Positions 14,400 through 22,160 of a stretch of DNA of 41,929 nt are shown piece after piece. This DNA comes from Acrocarpospora corrugata (GTDB lineage Bacteria > Actinomycetota > Actinomycetes > Streptosporangiales > Streptosporangiaceae). The first letter of the stretch is position 1. Each line of letters opens with the position of its first letter. The notes beneath the pieces were generated by a model. That model was given only the letters and a program-made list of their open reading frames with translations, was not told the origin of the DNA and made no database searches. Both the position numbers and the translations under genes were made by a program. Location of the stretch: assembly GCF_009687845.1 (NCBI RefSeq), contig NZ_BLAD01000078.1, positions 1 through 41,929 on the forward strand, read 5' to 3'.

Positions 14400-15767
14400 G
14401 TGACTGAACCTTCACGTGATGTTGTCGAGCTGGCCGAACGGCGGGCGCAGGCGCGCGCAGAGCGTGACTTCGTGTCCGCCGACAACTTGCGGGACGAGAT
14501 CGCGGCGGCTGGGTGGATCGTGCACGACACGCCCGGCGGCGGCTTCGAGCTCACCGCGAAACCACCGTTCGAGGTCTGGCCGACGGTGGAGTCGATCCCT
14601 GTCACCGCGGTCGTGGTGGATATTTCGCGACTTGATCAGGGTGGGTCCAAGGCCGGGCAGGCGTTGACGGGGTCCGAGGATCGGGCGCGTCAGTGGGAGC
14701 AGGCGCGGGACCAGGCGGTCGCCGCCGAGCGGGCGGGGGATCGGCCGGAGCGTTCGCACGAGGGTGCCGGTCCGGCGCTCAAGCCGCAGCATGCCGAGGC
14801 CGCGCGCGTGGCGAATGAGGCGAGCGGGGTCGTCGACGATCCGACGGCGCCCGGGGGCATGATCGAGACCGCGCTGACTCGGGCGGGGACGCCGTCGATG
14901 GTCGCGTCGCAGCTGCTGTGGGACGGCAGCAGCGCCACCTCCAGAATCGACCAGGTCATCGCCGATCACGAAAAATCCGTGCATAGGGCCGCGGAAGAGG
15001 CTCTCGACCGCGATCGGCGTGAGCAGGCCGGTGAGCCGAGCTCTGGCGCGCCCGCTGAGCAGAACGAGCGCCCGCTCGTTTCGGTGGGGATCCTGGTGGA
15101 CGGGTGGCCCGATGATCTGCGGACCTGCGTCGAGTCGCTGATCGCGCACACGTCCGCGCAGATCGTGGCCCTGGACCTGGGTGATGTCGACGGCGCGGGA
15201 GCGATGCTGCACGAACTCGCTCAGCGCTACCCGGATCGCGTCAAAGCGTGGCATGTCGCCGAGAAGCCGCACTGGCGGGAAGGCTCGGCCGGTTGGGGCG
15301 CCGCGCGGAGCAAGCTGCTGCACCTGGACAACGCGCAGGTGCACGTCGTCCTGGAGACCTCGACCGTCTTCGAGGGTGACGCGATCACCCCGCTGGTGCA
15401 CGCCCTGGACGCGGACGGCGTCGCCGCCGCCGGCTGGCGTGGGGTGATCCCCGCCAACAACGGACATCAGTGGGCGGAGGCCGGACCCGGCGAGGTCAAG
15501 GCGCTGCTCGGGCATCTGTTCGCGGTCCGGCGGCTGACCGCGCTCGGCGTCGGCGGATTCCCGGAACGGGCGCGTTTCTCCCGCCACGCCGACCTGGAGT
15601 TCTCGCTGAACCTGCCGGGCAAGCTCGTGGTCCCCGAGAAGGATCTCCCGGTTCGGGAGGAGCGGCACCGGGGCTATCACGACGTCGATCCGGAATATCG
15701 TGACAAGGAGTCTCGGCGCACCTACGACCGGGTGCTCAAACGCCTGCGCGAAACCGGGGACGACTAG
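14400..15767 (+). CDS. Fusion: CysRS C-terminal-like module, disordered linker, GT-A glycosyltransferase-like domain
   Basis: 455-aa cytoplasmic protein in three parts. Residues 7-50 (AERRAQARAERDFVSADNLR, DEIAAAGWIVHDTPGG) match the C-terminal helical tail of cysteinyl-tRNA synthetases. Residues 60-220 are a charged, low-complexity linker. Residues 225-450 look like a family-2 glycosyltransferase fold: VSVGILVDGWPDDLRTCVES as the nucleotide-binding strand, AQIVALDLGD, SKLLHLDNAQVHVVLE and GFPERARFSRHADLEFSL. A clear catalytic DXD is not visible (VVLETST at that place), so it may be non-catalytic. It sits between hadB (47 bp) and murB (10 bp), a position kept in actinobacteria as far as I recall. 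The start is GTG 14400 with TAGCGT 7 nt upstream and no Shine-Dalgarno. Function unknown. Confidence 0.78.
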   Translation: MTEPSRDVVELAERRAQARAERDFVSADNLRDEIAAAGWIVHDTPGGGFELTAKPPFEVWPTVESIPVTAVVVDISRLDQGGSKAGQALTGSEDRARQWEQARDQAVAAERAGDRPERSHEGAGPALKPQHAEAARVANEASGVVDDPTAPGGMIETALTRAGTPSMVASQLLWDGSSATSRIDQVIADHEKSVHRAAEEALDRDRREQAGEPSSGAPAEQNERPLVSVGILVDGWPDDLRTCVESLIAHTSAQIVALDLGDVDGAGAMLHELAQRYPDRVKAWHVAEKPHWREGSAGWGAARSKLLHLDNAQVHVVLETSTVFEGDAITPLVHALDADGVAAAGWRGVIPANNGHQWAEAGPGEVKALLGHLFAVRRLTALGVGGFPERARFSRHADLEFSLNLPGKLVVPEKDLPVREERHRGYHDVDPEYRDKESRRTYDRVLKRLRETGDD

Positions 15768-15770
15768 GCT
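15765..15770 (+). promoter_or_regulatory. -10 box for murB
   Basis: TAGGCT, 7 nt before GTG 15778. Its TAG is also the stop codon of the preceding gene. A leaderless murB transcript from inside the operon is possible. Confidence 0.35.
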
Positions 15771-15777
15771 GGTCGGC

Positions 15778-16818
15778 GTGTCTGATCGTTTGACAGGGGT
15801 ACGGCTCGCGCCGTACACGACGCTGCGGCTGGGTGGGCCCGCGCGGGCGTTCGTGTCGGCGGGGTCGCAGGAGGAACTCGTCGAACTCGTCGCTGAGGCT
15901 GATCGGGTGGGGGAACCCGTGCTGGTGCTCGGCGGCGGGAGCAATCTCGTGCTGGGGGACGGCGGGTTTCCCGGGCTGGTGGTGAAGGTCGCGTCGGCGG
16001 GGGTGGAGATCGGGCCGGCGGGGCGGGTGACCGTACAGGCGGGGGAGGATTGGGACGGGCTGGTCGCGCGGTGCGTGGCCGAAGGGCTGTCCGGGGTGGA
16101 GTGCCTGTCCGGGATTCCGGGGTTGGTGGGGTCTACGCCGATTCAGAATGTGGGGGCGTACGGGCAGGAGGTCGCGCAGACGATCTCGTCGGTTCGGGTG
16201 TATGACCGGGTGACGGGGGAGACGCGGGATCTGCCCGCGGCGGCGTGTGGGTTCGCTTATCGGGATAGTGCCTTCAAAGCGGATGCCGGGCGGCATGTGG
16301 TGCTGACGGTTACCTACGATCTGGCCGAGTCCGGGGTGTCGGGGCCGGTGGCGTACCAGGAGCTGGCCTCGGTGCTGGGGGTTGAGCTGGGGGCTCGGGT
16401 GCCGCTGGCGGCGGCGCGGGCCGCGGTGCTGGGGTTGCGAGGGGGGAAGGGCATGGTGCTGGACGCGGGGGATCCGGACACGATCAGTGCGGGGTCGTTC
16501 TTCACCAATCCGATTCTGGGGGCGGTCGAGGCAGCCGAACTGGAGCTGCGGGCGCCCGGGTATCCGCGGTGGGGCATGCCGGGGGACCGGGTCAAGGTGC
16601 CGGCGGCCTGGCTGATCGAGAACGCGGGGTATCCGAAGGGGTACGAACGCGGGCCGGTACGGATCTCCACCAAGCACACGCTCGCGCTGACCAACCCGAC
16701 GGGGGCGGCGAGTGCGGCGGAGCTGCTGGCGCTGGCCAGGGAGGTTCGCGATGGCGTACGGGAGAAGTTCGGGGTCACATTGGTGAACGAACCGGTCATG
16801 GTGGGAGTAAGTCTCTGA
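15778..16818 (+). CDS. murB: UDP-N-acetylenolpyruvoylglucosamine reductase
   Basis: 346-aa FAD enzyme that reduces the enolpyruvyl group of UDP-GlcNAc to give UDP-MurNAc, using NADPH, in cytoplasmic peptidoglycan precursor synthesis. FAD-binding segments are TTLRLGGPARAFV, LGGGSNLVLGDGGF and IPGLVGSTPIQNVGAYGQE (from residue 112). Catalytic features are YRDSAFK (Arg), AGSFFTNP (Ser near 240) and the terminal VNEPVMVG (Glu). GTG 15778 is chosen because the domain begins at once (RLTGVRLAPYTTLRLGG); the in-frame ATG at 15700 would lie within the preceding gene. There is no Shine-Dalgarno, and TAGGCT lies 7 nt upstream. It follows the fusion gene by 10 bp. Confidence 0.97.
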   Translation: MSDRLTGVRLAPYTTLRLGGPARAFVSAGSQEELVELVAEADRVGEPVLVLGGGSNLVLGDGGFPGLVVKVASAGVEIGPAGRVTVQAGEDWDGLVARCVAEGLSGVECLSGIPGLVGSTPIQNVGAYGQEVAQTISSVRVYDRVTGETRDLPAAACGFAYRDSAFKADAGRHVVLTVTYDLAESGVSGPVAYQELASVLGVELGARVPLAAARAAVLGLRGGKGMVLDAGDPDTISAGSFFTNPILGAVEAAELELRAPGYPRWGMPGDRVKVPAAWLIENAGYPKGYERGPVRISTKHTLALTNPTGAASAAELLALAREVRDGVREKFGVTLVNEPVMVGVSL

Positions 16819-16837
16819 TGGGCTAGGGTGGGAGCAC

Positions 16838-17011
16838 CCGAAGGGGAGTAGTCCAGAATCCGGTGATCGACATACTGGCGCGTTTCGCGTCCGGTCCCGG
16901 GGCCCGAGTGGCGGACGAGACCTTCGGTCCGACAGTGATATCAAGCTGCCGGACCGAAGTCATGCTCTCTGTGTGGAACGCGGTCCGGTTGCTGTGAACG
17001 GAAGGGCAACC
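16838..17011 (+). promoter_or_regulatory. yybP-ykoY (Mn2+) riboswitch with translational expression platform
   Basis: The aptamer hallmarks are in order: CCGAAGG (P1 5' strand, 16838-16844) running into GGGGAGTAG (16843-16851), then ACATACTG (16870-16877), then GAGACCTTCGG whose CCTTCGG (16921-16927) closes P1. This matches the Mn2+-sensing class and sits before a Mn2+ exporter, as expected. The 3' strand of P1 overlaps CTTCGGTCCG (16922-16931), which can pair instead with CGGACCGAAG (16950-16959). That segment can in turn pair with CGGTCCGG (16981-16988), and the last bases of this overlap GGTTGC (16987-16992), which pairs with GCAACC (17006-17011) around the ribosome-binding site GGAAGGG (17000-17006). 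Inferred logic: Mn2+ locks P1, the chain shifts, the ribosome-binding site opens and the exporter is made. Confidence 0.9.
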
Positions 17012-17016
17012 CCCGC

Positions 17017-17586
17017 GTGGAAGCGTTCTGGATCTCCCTCGTTGTCATCTTCGTGGCCGAGCTCGGTGACAAAAGCCAGCTGATGGCCCTGACCTTCGCG
17101 ACGCGCTTCCGGACCCTGCCGGTTCTTGTGGGCATCACCATCGCCACCACGGTCGTCCATCTGCTCAGCGTCGCCATCGGCGGCGTCCTCGGCGACGCGC
17201 TGCCCACCGCCATCTCCATCGCGGCCGGAGTCGCCTTCCTCGGCTTCGCGCTCTGGACCCTGCGCGGCGACGAACTCACCGCCGACGAAGCCAGGAAAGC
17301 TCAGCAGACGACCAGGTCAGTCCTGGTCGCCGTGACGGTCGCCTTCTTCCTCAGCGAACTGGGCGACAAGACCATGCTCGCCACCATCACCCTCGCCACC
17401 CAGCACGGCTGGTTCGGCACCTGGATCGGCTCCACGGTCGGCATGGTCGCCGCCGACGCCCTCGCCATCGTCGTCGGCCGCCTCCTCGGCACCCACCTCC
17501 CCGAAAAGTGGATCAAATACGGCGCCTCCGCGGCTTTCGCCATCTTCGGCATCATCCTCATCGCCGAAGGCATCACGCAGCTGTAG
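17017..17586 (+). CDS. TMEM165/GDT1 family manganese exporter (UPF0016)
   Basis: 189-aa integral membrane protein with six or seven transmembrane helices in two inverted repeats. Each repeat carries the family signature E-x-G-D-K-(S/T): ELGDKS at 15-20 and ELGDKT at 114-119, the cation-binding acidic residues. Bacterial members export Mn2+ (MneA type), and the Mn2+ riboswitch directly upstream supports that substrate here. The start is GTG 17017, 10 nt after GGAAGGG (17000-17006), which the riboswitch platform can hide. It lies about 200 bp after murB and is regulated separately. Length is normal. A 57-bp repeat element follows the stop and may help termination. Confidence 0.95.
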   Translation: MEAFWISLVVIFVAELGDKSQLMALTFATRFRTLPVLVGITIATTVVHLLSVAIGGVLGDALPTAISIAAGVAFLGFALWTLRGDELTADEARKAQQTTRSVLVAVTVAFFLSELGDKTMLATITLATQHGWFGTWIGSTVGMVAADALAIVVGRLLGTHLPEKWIKYGASAAFAIFGIILIAEGITQL

Positions 17587-17591
17587 AGGTC

Positions 17592-17648
17592 CTCGCCGTT
17601 AGCCGGCGCCGATGGACTTCGTGCCGCTTCTCGCCGCACCGGCGCCAA
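17592..17648 (+). repeat. 57-bp intergenic element, copy 2
   Basis: Same ends and same length as 6232-6288, with a different middle. It lies 5 bp after the GDT1 stop, between convergent genes. A related 20-bp segment is then partly duplicated: AAGCTTCAGGTCAGGCGGGC (17649-17668) resembles AAGCCTTAGGTCAGGAGGGC (17701-17720), which overlaps the end of the LuxR gene. Confidence 0.7.
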
Positions 17649-17704
17649 AAGCTTCAGGTCAGGCGGGCGGTGCCAAAAGCGTCCGGGGAGGGGTGCCGGA
17701 AGCC

Positions 17705-20569
17705 TTAGGTCAGGAGGGCCAAGCGGTGGGCGGCGGCGGTGGCTTCGCCTCGGGTGGAGACGCCTAGTTTGGCGATGATGTTGGAGACGTGGACGCTGGC
17801 GGTTTTGGCGGAGATGGAGAGTTGGGTGGCGATGTCGCGGTTGGAGCGGCCCTCGGCGACCAGGCGGAGGACCTCCAGTTCGCGGGGAGTGAGGAGGGTG
17901 GTGTCGTCGGGGGCGGGGGTGCCGGTGAGCGAGATGCCGGCGCGGCGGGCCACCAGGTCGAGATGCGTGACCAAGGGGGTGGCGGCGAGGTCGGTGGCGA
18001 TGGTTCTGGCCTCGCGGAGCCACTCGGTGGTCAGGTCGCGGTTGGTGGCGGTGGTCGCGGCGTGGAAGAGGGCCTTGGCGCGGGCGTAGGGGCGGTTGAG
18101 GTGCAGCCAGCCTTCGGCGGCGCCGATGAAGTCGCCGAGGCATTCGAGCCGGAACATCTCGCTGACCGGGCCGTCGGTGTTCATCGCGGTGGCCAGGTCG
18201 TCGGCGCGGGCGCGGAGGGCCTGGGCGCGGGCGGGGTCGACGGTGGCGGCGGCGTCGCAGACGCGGTAGATCTGGGCCAGCAGCCGCCAGCCGAGCATGG
18301 CCTTACGCGACCAGGGCGGGTCGATCAGGGCGGCTTCGGCCTTTTCGAGCGCGGTCAGCGGGTCGCCGACGACGAGGTGCCAGTTGAGGGCGAGCCGGGT
18401 GTTGTGGGTCCATTCCTGGGTCCACTCCTTCAGCCGGCCGGAGAGCGCGCCGATCTCCACCAGGTCGGCTTTGGCGGCGTCCGTCTCGCCGCGGGCGAGC
18501 GCGATCCCGGCCCTGGTCCGGGTGAGATGCCAGCGGTTGCGTACCGACGGGTCCATGGTCATGGCGCGTTTGATGACGGCCAGCGCCTCGTCCCAGCGGC
18601 CGAGCGATTCGAGCGCTTCTGCGCGGTTGTTGGCGATGAAGACGCCCTGGTCGCGGTAGCGGCCGTACTCCTTGGCGAGTTTCTCGCCTTCGACGGCGAG
18701 TTCGACGGCGTCTTCCGATCGGCCGAGGTTCTCCAGCGCGTCCACGTTGTTGGCCAGCGCGCGCAGCACGACGCGGCCGGATTTGTGGCGGGTGCCGATG
18801 GCCTGGGCGCGGCGGTTGGCGGCCAGGGTGGAGTGCAGGTCGCCGGAGATGGAGTGGCCGAGCGCCAGGTTGATGAGCAGGTCGGCTTCCTGGCATTCGT
18901 CCCCGACGGCGCGGGCGACCCGGAGCGCCTCCTGGGTGACGGCGGTGCCTTCGACCACGTGGTCGCCGAGCATCAGCAGCGTGCCCAGCCGGGACAGCAC
19001 CATCGCCCGCGTCTCGCTGGGCAGCGGCACCAGCCGTTCGGCTTTCCGCAGGTCCTCCAGGGTGCCGTCCTTGCCCTTCTGGACCCGGCAGTTGACCAGC
19101 CGGACCAGCAGCGCGGCGACCCGCTCGGGCGCGGTGGCCTCGTCCAGCTCGCTGAGCGCGCCTTTCGCGAACTTCGTGCACCGTTCGATGTCGCCGCTGG
19201 CGTAGGCGGCCTCGGAGGCCCGTTCCATCACGGTGGTGTGGTCGGCGCCGATCCGCTCGGCCGCGTCGGGCACCTTGTCCCACAGGGTGAGCACCCGTTC
19301 CAGCAGCTGGATCTGCTCGGTGTACGCGAACGCGTTGGCCGCCTTCCCGGCCGCCTCCCATGCCGACACCAGGGCCCACAGATCGTCCCGCGCCGAGAAC
19401 CAGTGGTGCGCCATCTCGATGGCGGCCCGGCCCGGCGGCACCAGGCTCCGATCCCGGTCGATCGCCTCCGCGTACCGCGCGTGCATGCGCGCGTGCTCTC
19501 CCGGCAACAGCTCGTCGTGTACGGCTTCGCGGATCAGCGCGTGCCGGAACGCGTACGCCCCGCCGTCGGCGACCTGCATCACGTTGCCCGCCACCGCCGG
19601 CCGGAGCGCGTTCTCCAGATCCACGTCGGAGAGCCCGCTGACCAGCGCGAGCAGCTCGTGCCCGACCCTGATCCCGCCGGCGGCGGCGATCCGCAGCACC
19701 CGCTGGGTCTCCTCGGGCAGCCGTTCGACCGAGCCGAGGATCAGGTCGTGCAGCGAGTCGGGGAAGGAGTAGTCGCCGTCGCAGTCGACCATCGCCTCGA
19801 CGAACAGCGGCACGCCCTCGGTGCGCTCGAAAACCTTGCCGACGCGGGCGAACTCGGGGGTCCGGCCGAGAATGCCGGCCATCTGCTCGGCGACCTCGTC
19901 CAGGGTCAGCCGAGGCACCTCGATCCGGGAGACCCCGTCGACTCTGGCCAGCTCGGCCAGTACCGGCCGGAGCGGATGGGTGCGGTGCAGTTCGTCCGAC
20001 CGGTACGTCATGACCATCAGCAGCGGAACGGCCCGCATGTTCCGGCTGAGGAAAGCGATGAGGTCGCGACTGGATCGGTCGGCCCAGTGGATGTCCTCGA
20101 TGACGAGGACCACTGGCCGCCGCTCCGCCAGTCGCTCCAGCAGGGTGAGGATCTGCTCGAACAGCCGGGCCCGCGCCGATTCTGTCTCGGTGTCCCCGCT
20201 CGGCTCCCCGAATTCGGGCAGCAGCCGGGCCAGGTCGCGGGCGGCTCCTTCGGGCAGCATGGCGGCCACTTCCGCGGCGCCCATCTCGCGGACGAGCTGC
20301 CGCAGCGCGGCGGTGAACGGCGCGTACGCCAGGCCCTCGGTGGAGAGTTCGACGCAGCCCCCGACGATCACGTGTGCGCCGTCCTGCTCCGCCTGTTCGG
20401 CGAAAAGGCTCAGCAGGCGGGTTTTGCCCACCCCGGCCTCGCCTCCGAGCAGGACCGCGGCGGCGGCCTGCTTCCGCGCCTGATCGAACATTTCGGCCAG
20501 GAACGCCAGCTCCGCAACTCGTCCCACAAAGACGGGGCTAACCGCTCGACCCACCATGTTGTCCAGCAT
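17705..20569 (-). CDS. Large LuxR-family regulator with N-terminal ATPase (LAL/MalT type)
   Basis: 954-aa regulator. The N-terminal AAA-16/STAND ATPase has Walker A GEAGVGKT (43-50) and Walker B VVLVIEDIHWAD (near 150). A long helical TPR-like middle follows. The C-terminal LuxR helix-turn-helix is LTPRELEVLRLVAEG, then SNRDIATQLSISAKTASVHV, then SNIIAKLGV. Such proteins are ATP-dependent signal-integrating activators. ATG 20569 was chosen because AAGG (20576-20579) is 6 nt upstream and the protein then starts at MLDNMVGRAVSPVFVGR; a frame open to 20650 runs into the hairpin of the upstream small gene. Target genes are unknown; the convergent GDT1 gene has its own riboswitch. Confidence 0.93.
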   Translation of the reverse strand: MLDNMVGRAVSPVFVGRVAELAFLAEMFDQARKQAAAAVLLGGEAGVGKTRLLSLFAEQAEQDGAHVIVGGCVELSTEGLAYAPFTAALRQLVREMGAAEVAAMLPEGAARDLARLLPEFGEPSGDTETESARARLFEQILTLLERLAERRPVVLVIEDIHWADRSSRDLIAFLSRNMRAVPLLMVMTYRSDELHRTHPLRPVLAELARVDGVSRIEVPRLTLDEVAEQMAGILGRTPEFARVGKVFERTEGVPLFVEAMVDCDGDYSFPDSLHDLILGSVERLPEETQRVLRIAAAGGIRVGHELLALVSGLSDVDLENALRPAVAGNVMQVADGGAYAFRHALIREAVHDELLPGEHARMHARYAEAIDRDRSLVPPGRAAIEMAHHWFSARDDLWALVSAWEAAGKAANAFAYTEQIQLLERVLTLWDKVPDAAERIGADHTTVMERASEAAYASGDIERCTKFAKGALSELDEATAPERVAALLVRLVNCRVQKGKDGTLEDLRKAERLVPLPSETRAMVLSRLGTLLMLGDHVVEGTAVTQEALRVARAVGDECQEADLLINLALGHSISGDLHSTLAANRRAQAIGTRHKSGRVVLRALANNVDALENLGRSEDAVELAVEGEKLAKEYGRYRDQGVFIANNRAEALESLGRWDEALAVIKRAMTMDPSVRNRWHLTRTRAGIALARGETDAAKADLVEIGALSGRLKEWTQEWTHNTRLALNWHLVVGDPLTALEKAEAALIDPPWSRKAMLGWRLLAQIYRVCDAAATVDPARAQALRARADDLATAMNTDGPVSEMFRLECLGDFIGAAEGWLHLNRPYARAKALFHAATTATNRDLTTEWLREARTIATDLAATPLVTHLDLVARRAGISLTGTPAPDDTTLLTPRELEVLRLVAEGRSNRDIATQLSISAKTASVHVSNIIAKLGVSTRGEATAAAHRLALLT

Positions 20570-20646
20570 GTCATGCCTTCTATGGGCTATTCGCCCTGTT
20601 TTTTCTGCGGGTGAAACCACCCGATTCATGGCTATGGGGGGATCTC

Positions 20647-20684
20647 GCATGCCCGGCCGGGAGGGAGGTTCCGGCCGGGCATGC
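20647..20684. terminator. Perfect 14-bp palindromic hairpin between small gene and LuxR gene
   Basis: GCATGCCCGGCCGG (20647-20660) and CCGGCCGGGCATGC (20671-20684) pair fully around a 10-nt loop. It lies 10 nt after the stop of the 55-aa minus-strand gene and about 78 nt before the LuxR start. There is no T-run, so it could terminate the small gene, stabilise its mRNA or bind a protein. Confidence 0.65.
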
Positions 20685-20693
20685 TTGGCGCCG

Positions 20694-20861
20694 TCATGAG
20701 GAGCGGAACTTGCTCAGCCCGGCGCGGAGGCGACGGCTCGCGCTCCGCTGGTGGGCCTTCCTGGACGCCTGCGCCTCGCGCGCCCGGCGGTGGCTGGTGG
20801 CCTCCTCCTGAAGCTCGGCGACCCGGTTGATGATCAGCTGGTAGTGCAGTTCGGGACCCAT
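20694..20861 (-). CDS. Small basic coiled-coil-like protein (55 aa)
   Basis: 55-aa protein starting MGPELHYQLIINRVAELQEE and ending RRLRAGLSKFRSS. It is a single amphipathic helix followed by a very basic Arg/Lys/Ser tail (pI clearly high), suggesting nucleic-acid or membrane association. Support: AAGGAG (20870-20875) lies 8 nt before the ATG, third-position GC is high throughout, and a strong hairpin follows. It is transcribed toward the LuxR-ATPase gene and may share its promoter region. Similar short basic proteins are common beside regulators in actinomycetes, but I do not know a named family. Confidence 0.75.
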   Translation of the reverse strand: MGPELHYQLIINRVAELQEEATSHRRAREAQASRKAHQRSASRRLRAGLSKFRSS

Positions 20862-21025
20862 TAGGGGCTCTCCTTGTTTCGTTGTTTGCTTACATACTTA
20901 AGATTCGGTCTAAGGCCCCCACCCTCACATCGGGCGGATGCCTTATCTCTGGCCGAACCTTTGGCCTAGGACTGCCTAGGGTGTGCCGTATCCCCGCCTT
21001 AGACGCGCGAGCATGGGGCTCCGTG

Positions 21026-22021
21026 ATGTCTTTGACGATCTTCTCGGTGCTGTTGACCTTGCTGTCTCCGCAGGTGAAGGCCGCCAAGTGGCAGGTCTTC
21101 CGGACCATGCGCCCGGCGCCTTCGACCCCGCTCGAGGGCGCGGCGGCCGGGCTCGCCGATCTTTGGGTGGTACGGGCGGGCGCCACCGCACTGCACTGGG
21201 ACGGCCGGCTCTGGGGCGAGGACGGCGAGCCGCACCTGATGGCCGGTCGCGGGCGCGAAGTGTGGCGGTTCACGGACGGCCCGGCCGGGGTCGTGGCCGG
21301 GCGCCGGACCGGGAAGAGCTGGGCGGAGCAGCCGCTCGGCGTGCCGGACGCGCATGTGACCGAGGCGGTCGTGACCGGGCCGGCCGACGCCTGGGCGTCC
21401 GGGTTGCAGTGGACGGAGGCCGGCATGCGGGACGTCTCGTGGCGCTGGAACGGCCGCGCCTGGCGGAAGATCACAACGCCCCGGCCGGTCACCGACTACG
21501 CCGCGACCGGGCCGGCCGACGTGTGGGCGGTCAGCAGCATCGACCGGGTCACCTATTTCCTGCACTGGGACGGCTCGGCGTGGACTTCCACGGCGGCCCC
21601 CGGTGGCCCGGTCGAGATCACGGACATCGTCGCGCTGTCGCCGAAGGAGGCATATGCCGTCGGCTCAGTGAGCCCGGTCCAGCCGGTCGTCGCCAAGGTG
21701 GCGGGGCTCCTCGCTCCGCCTGACACCACCGGTGTGGCGCCCCGGTCGGAAGGCGTGGTGCTGCGCTGGAACGGGACGGCTTGGAGCCGTGTCGTGCGGA
21801 AACCGGCCGGCGGCCCATACACGCACGCCGCGCCCGACGGCGTCGGCGGCGTGTGGCTGGTCGAGGGGACGAATCTGGTGAACCTGCGGAACAGGCGCTG
21901 GACGCGACATCCGGTTCCGGTTCAGGCGGAGGTGAAAGGGATCGCCAACGTGACCGGCACGGCCAGGATGTGGGCGGTCGCCGAGTCGGCGGCCGGGCAG
22001 TACGTGCTGTCCTACCCGTGA
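21026..22021 (+). CDS. Secreted beta-propeller-like protein
   Basis: 331-aa exported protein with a signal peptide MSLTIFSVLLTLLSPQVKA followed by repeated blades. Each blade has a pattern such as GPADAWASGLQW, GPADVWAVSSI, SPKEAYAVGSV and VGGVWLVEGT, paired with W(D/N)G-x-x-W strands (HWDGRLW, RWNGRAW, HWDGSAW, RWNGTAW). This is the usual look of actinobacterial secreted kelch/galactose-oxidase-like propellers without catalytic residues; a binding or surface role is the safest guess. ATG 21026 is preferred over the frame's upstream start at 20882 because it directly precedes the signal peptide; GTG 21023 is an alternative. A TAGGGT (20976-20981) could be the -10. Not recognised beyond the fold. 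Confidence 0.75.
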   Translation: MSLTIFSVLLTLLSPQVKAAKWQVFRTMRPAPSTPLEGAAAGLADLWVVRAGATALHWDGRLWGEDGEPHLMAGRGREVWRFTDGPAGVVAGRRTGKSWAEQPLGVPDAHVTEAVVTGPADAWASGLQWTEAGMRDVSWRWNGRAWRKITTPRPVTDYAATGPADVWAVSSIDRVTYFLHWDGSAWTSTAAPGGPVEITDIVALSPKEAYAVGSVSPVQPVVAKVAGLLAPPDTTGVAPRSEGVVLRWNGTAWSRVVRKPAGGPYTHAAPDGVGGVWLVEGTNLVNLRNRRWTRHPVPVQAEVKGIANVTGTARMWAVAESAAGQYVLSYP

Positions 22022-22124
22022 CATGTGCCAAAGATTGCCCGCCAGGATCGGCGTGCTGCTCCCTTCTCCCCGGGTTGACCTGCGGTGACGCCTTCTTCGC
22101 CGGGGACGCCACGCACGGGCCGGT

Positions 22125-22154
22125 TTGGATTCGTTCGTCCTGGTCGGCGATGCT
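22125..22154 (+). promoter_or_regulatory. Promoter of the deoC operon
   Basis: TTGGAT (22125-22130), an 18-nt spacer and GATGCT (22149-22154), 6 nt before GTG 22161. It predicts a leaderless deoC mRNA. Confidence 0.4.
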
Positions 22155-22160
22155 AGGGAG

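Noticed and set aside
12430-16818. Idea that the hadAB-murB block is an unusual cluster
   Set aside because: tRNA-Thr, tRNA-Met, rpmG, hadA, hadB and nearby murB are a conserved actinobacterial order, so it is expected.
17789-20614. Long plus-strand frame (941 codons) opposite the LuxR gene
   Set aside because: Antisense shadow; Gly/Ala/Val/Arg-rich sequence with no motif, while the minus strand encodes a complete LuxR-ATPase.
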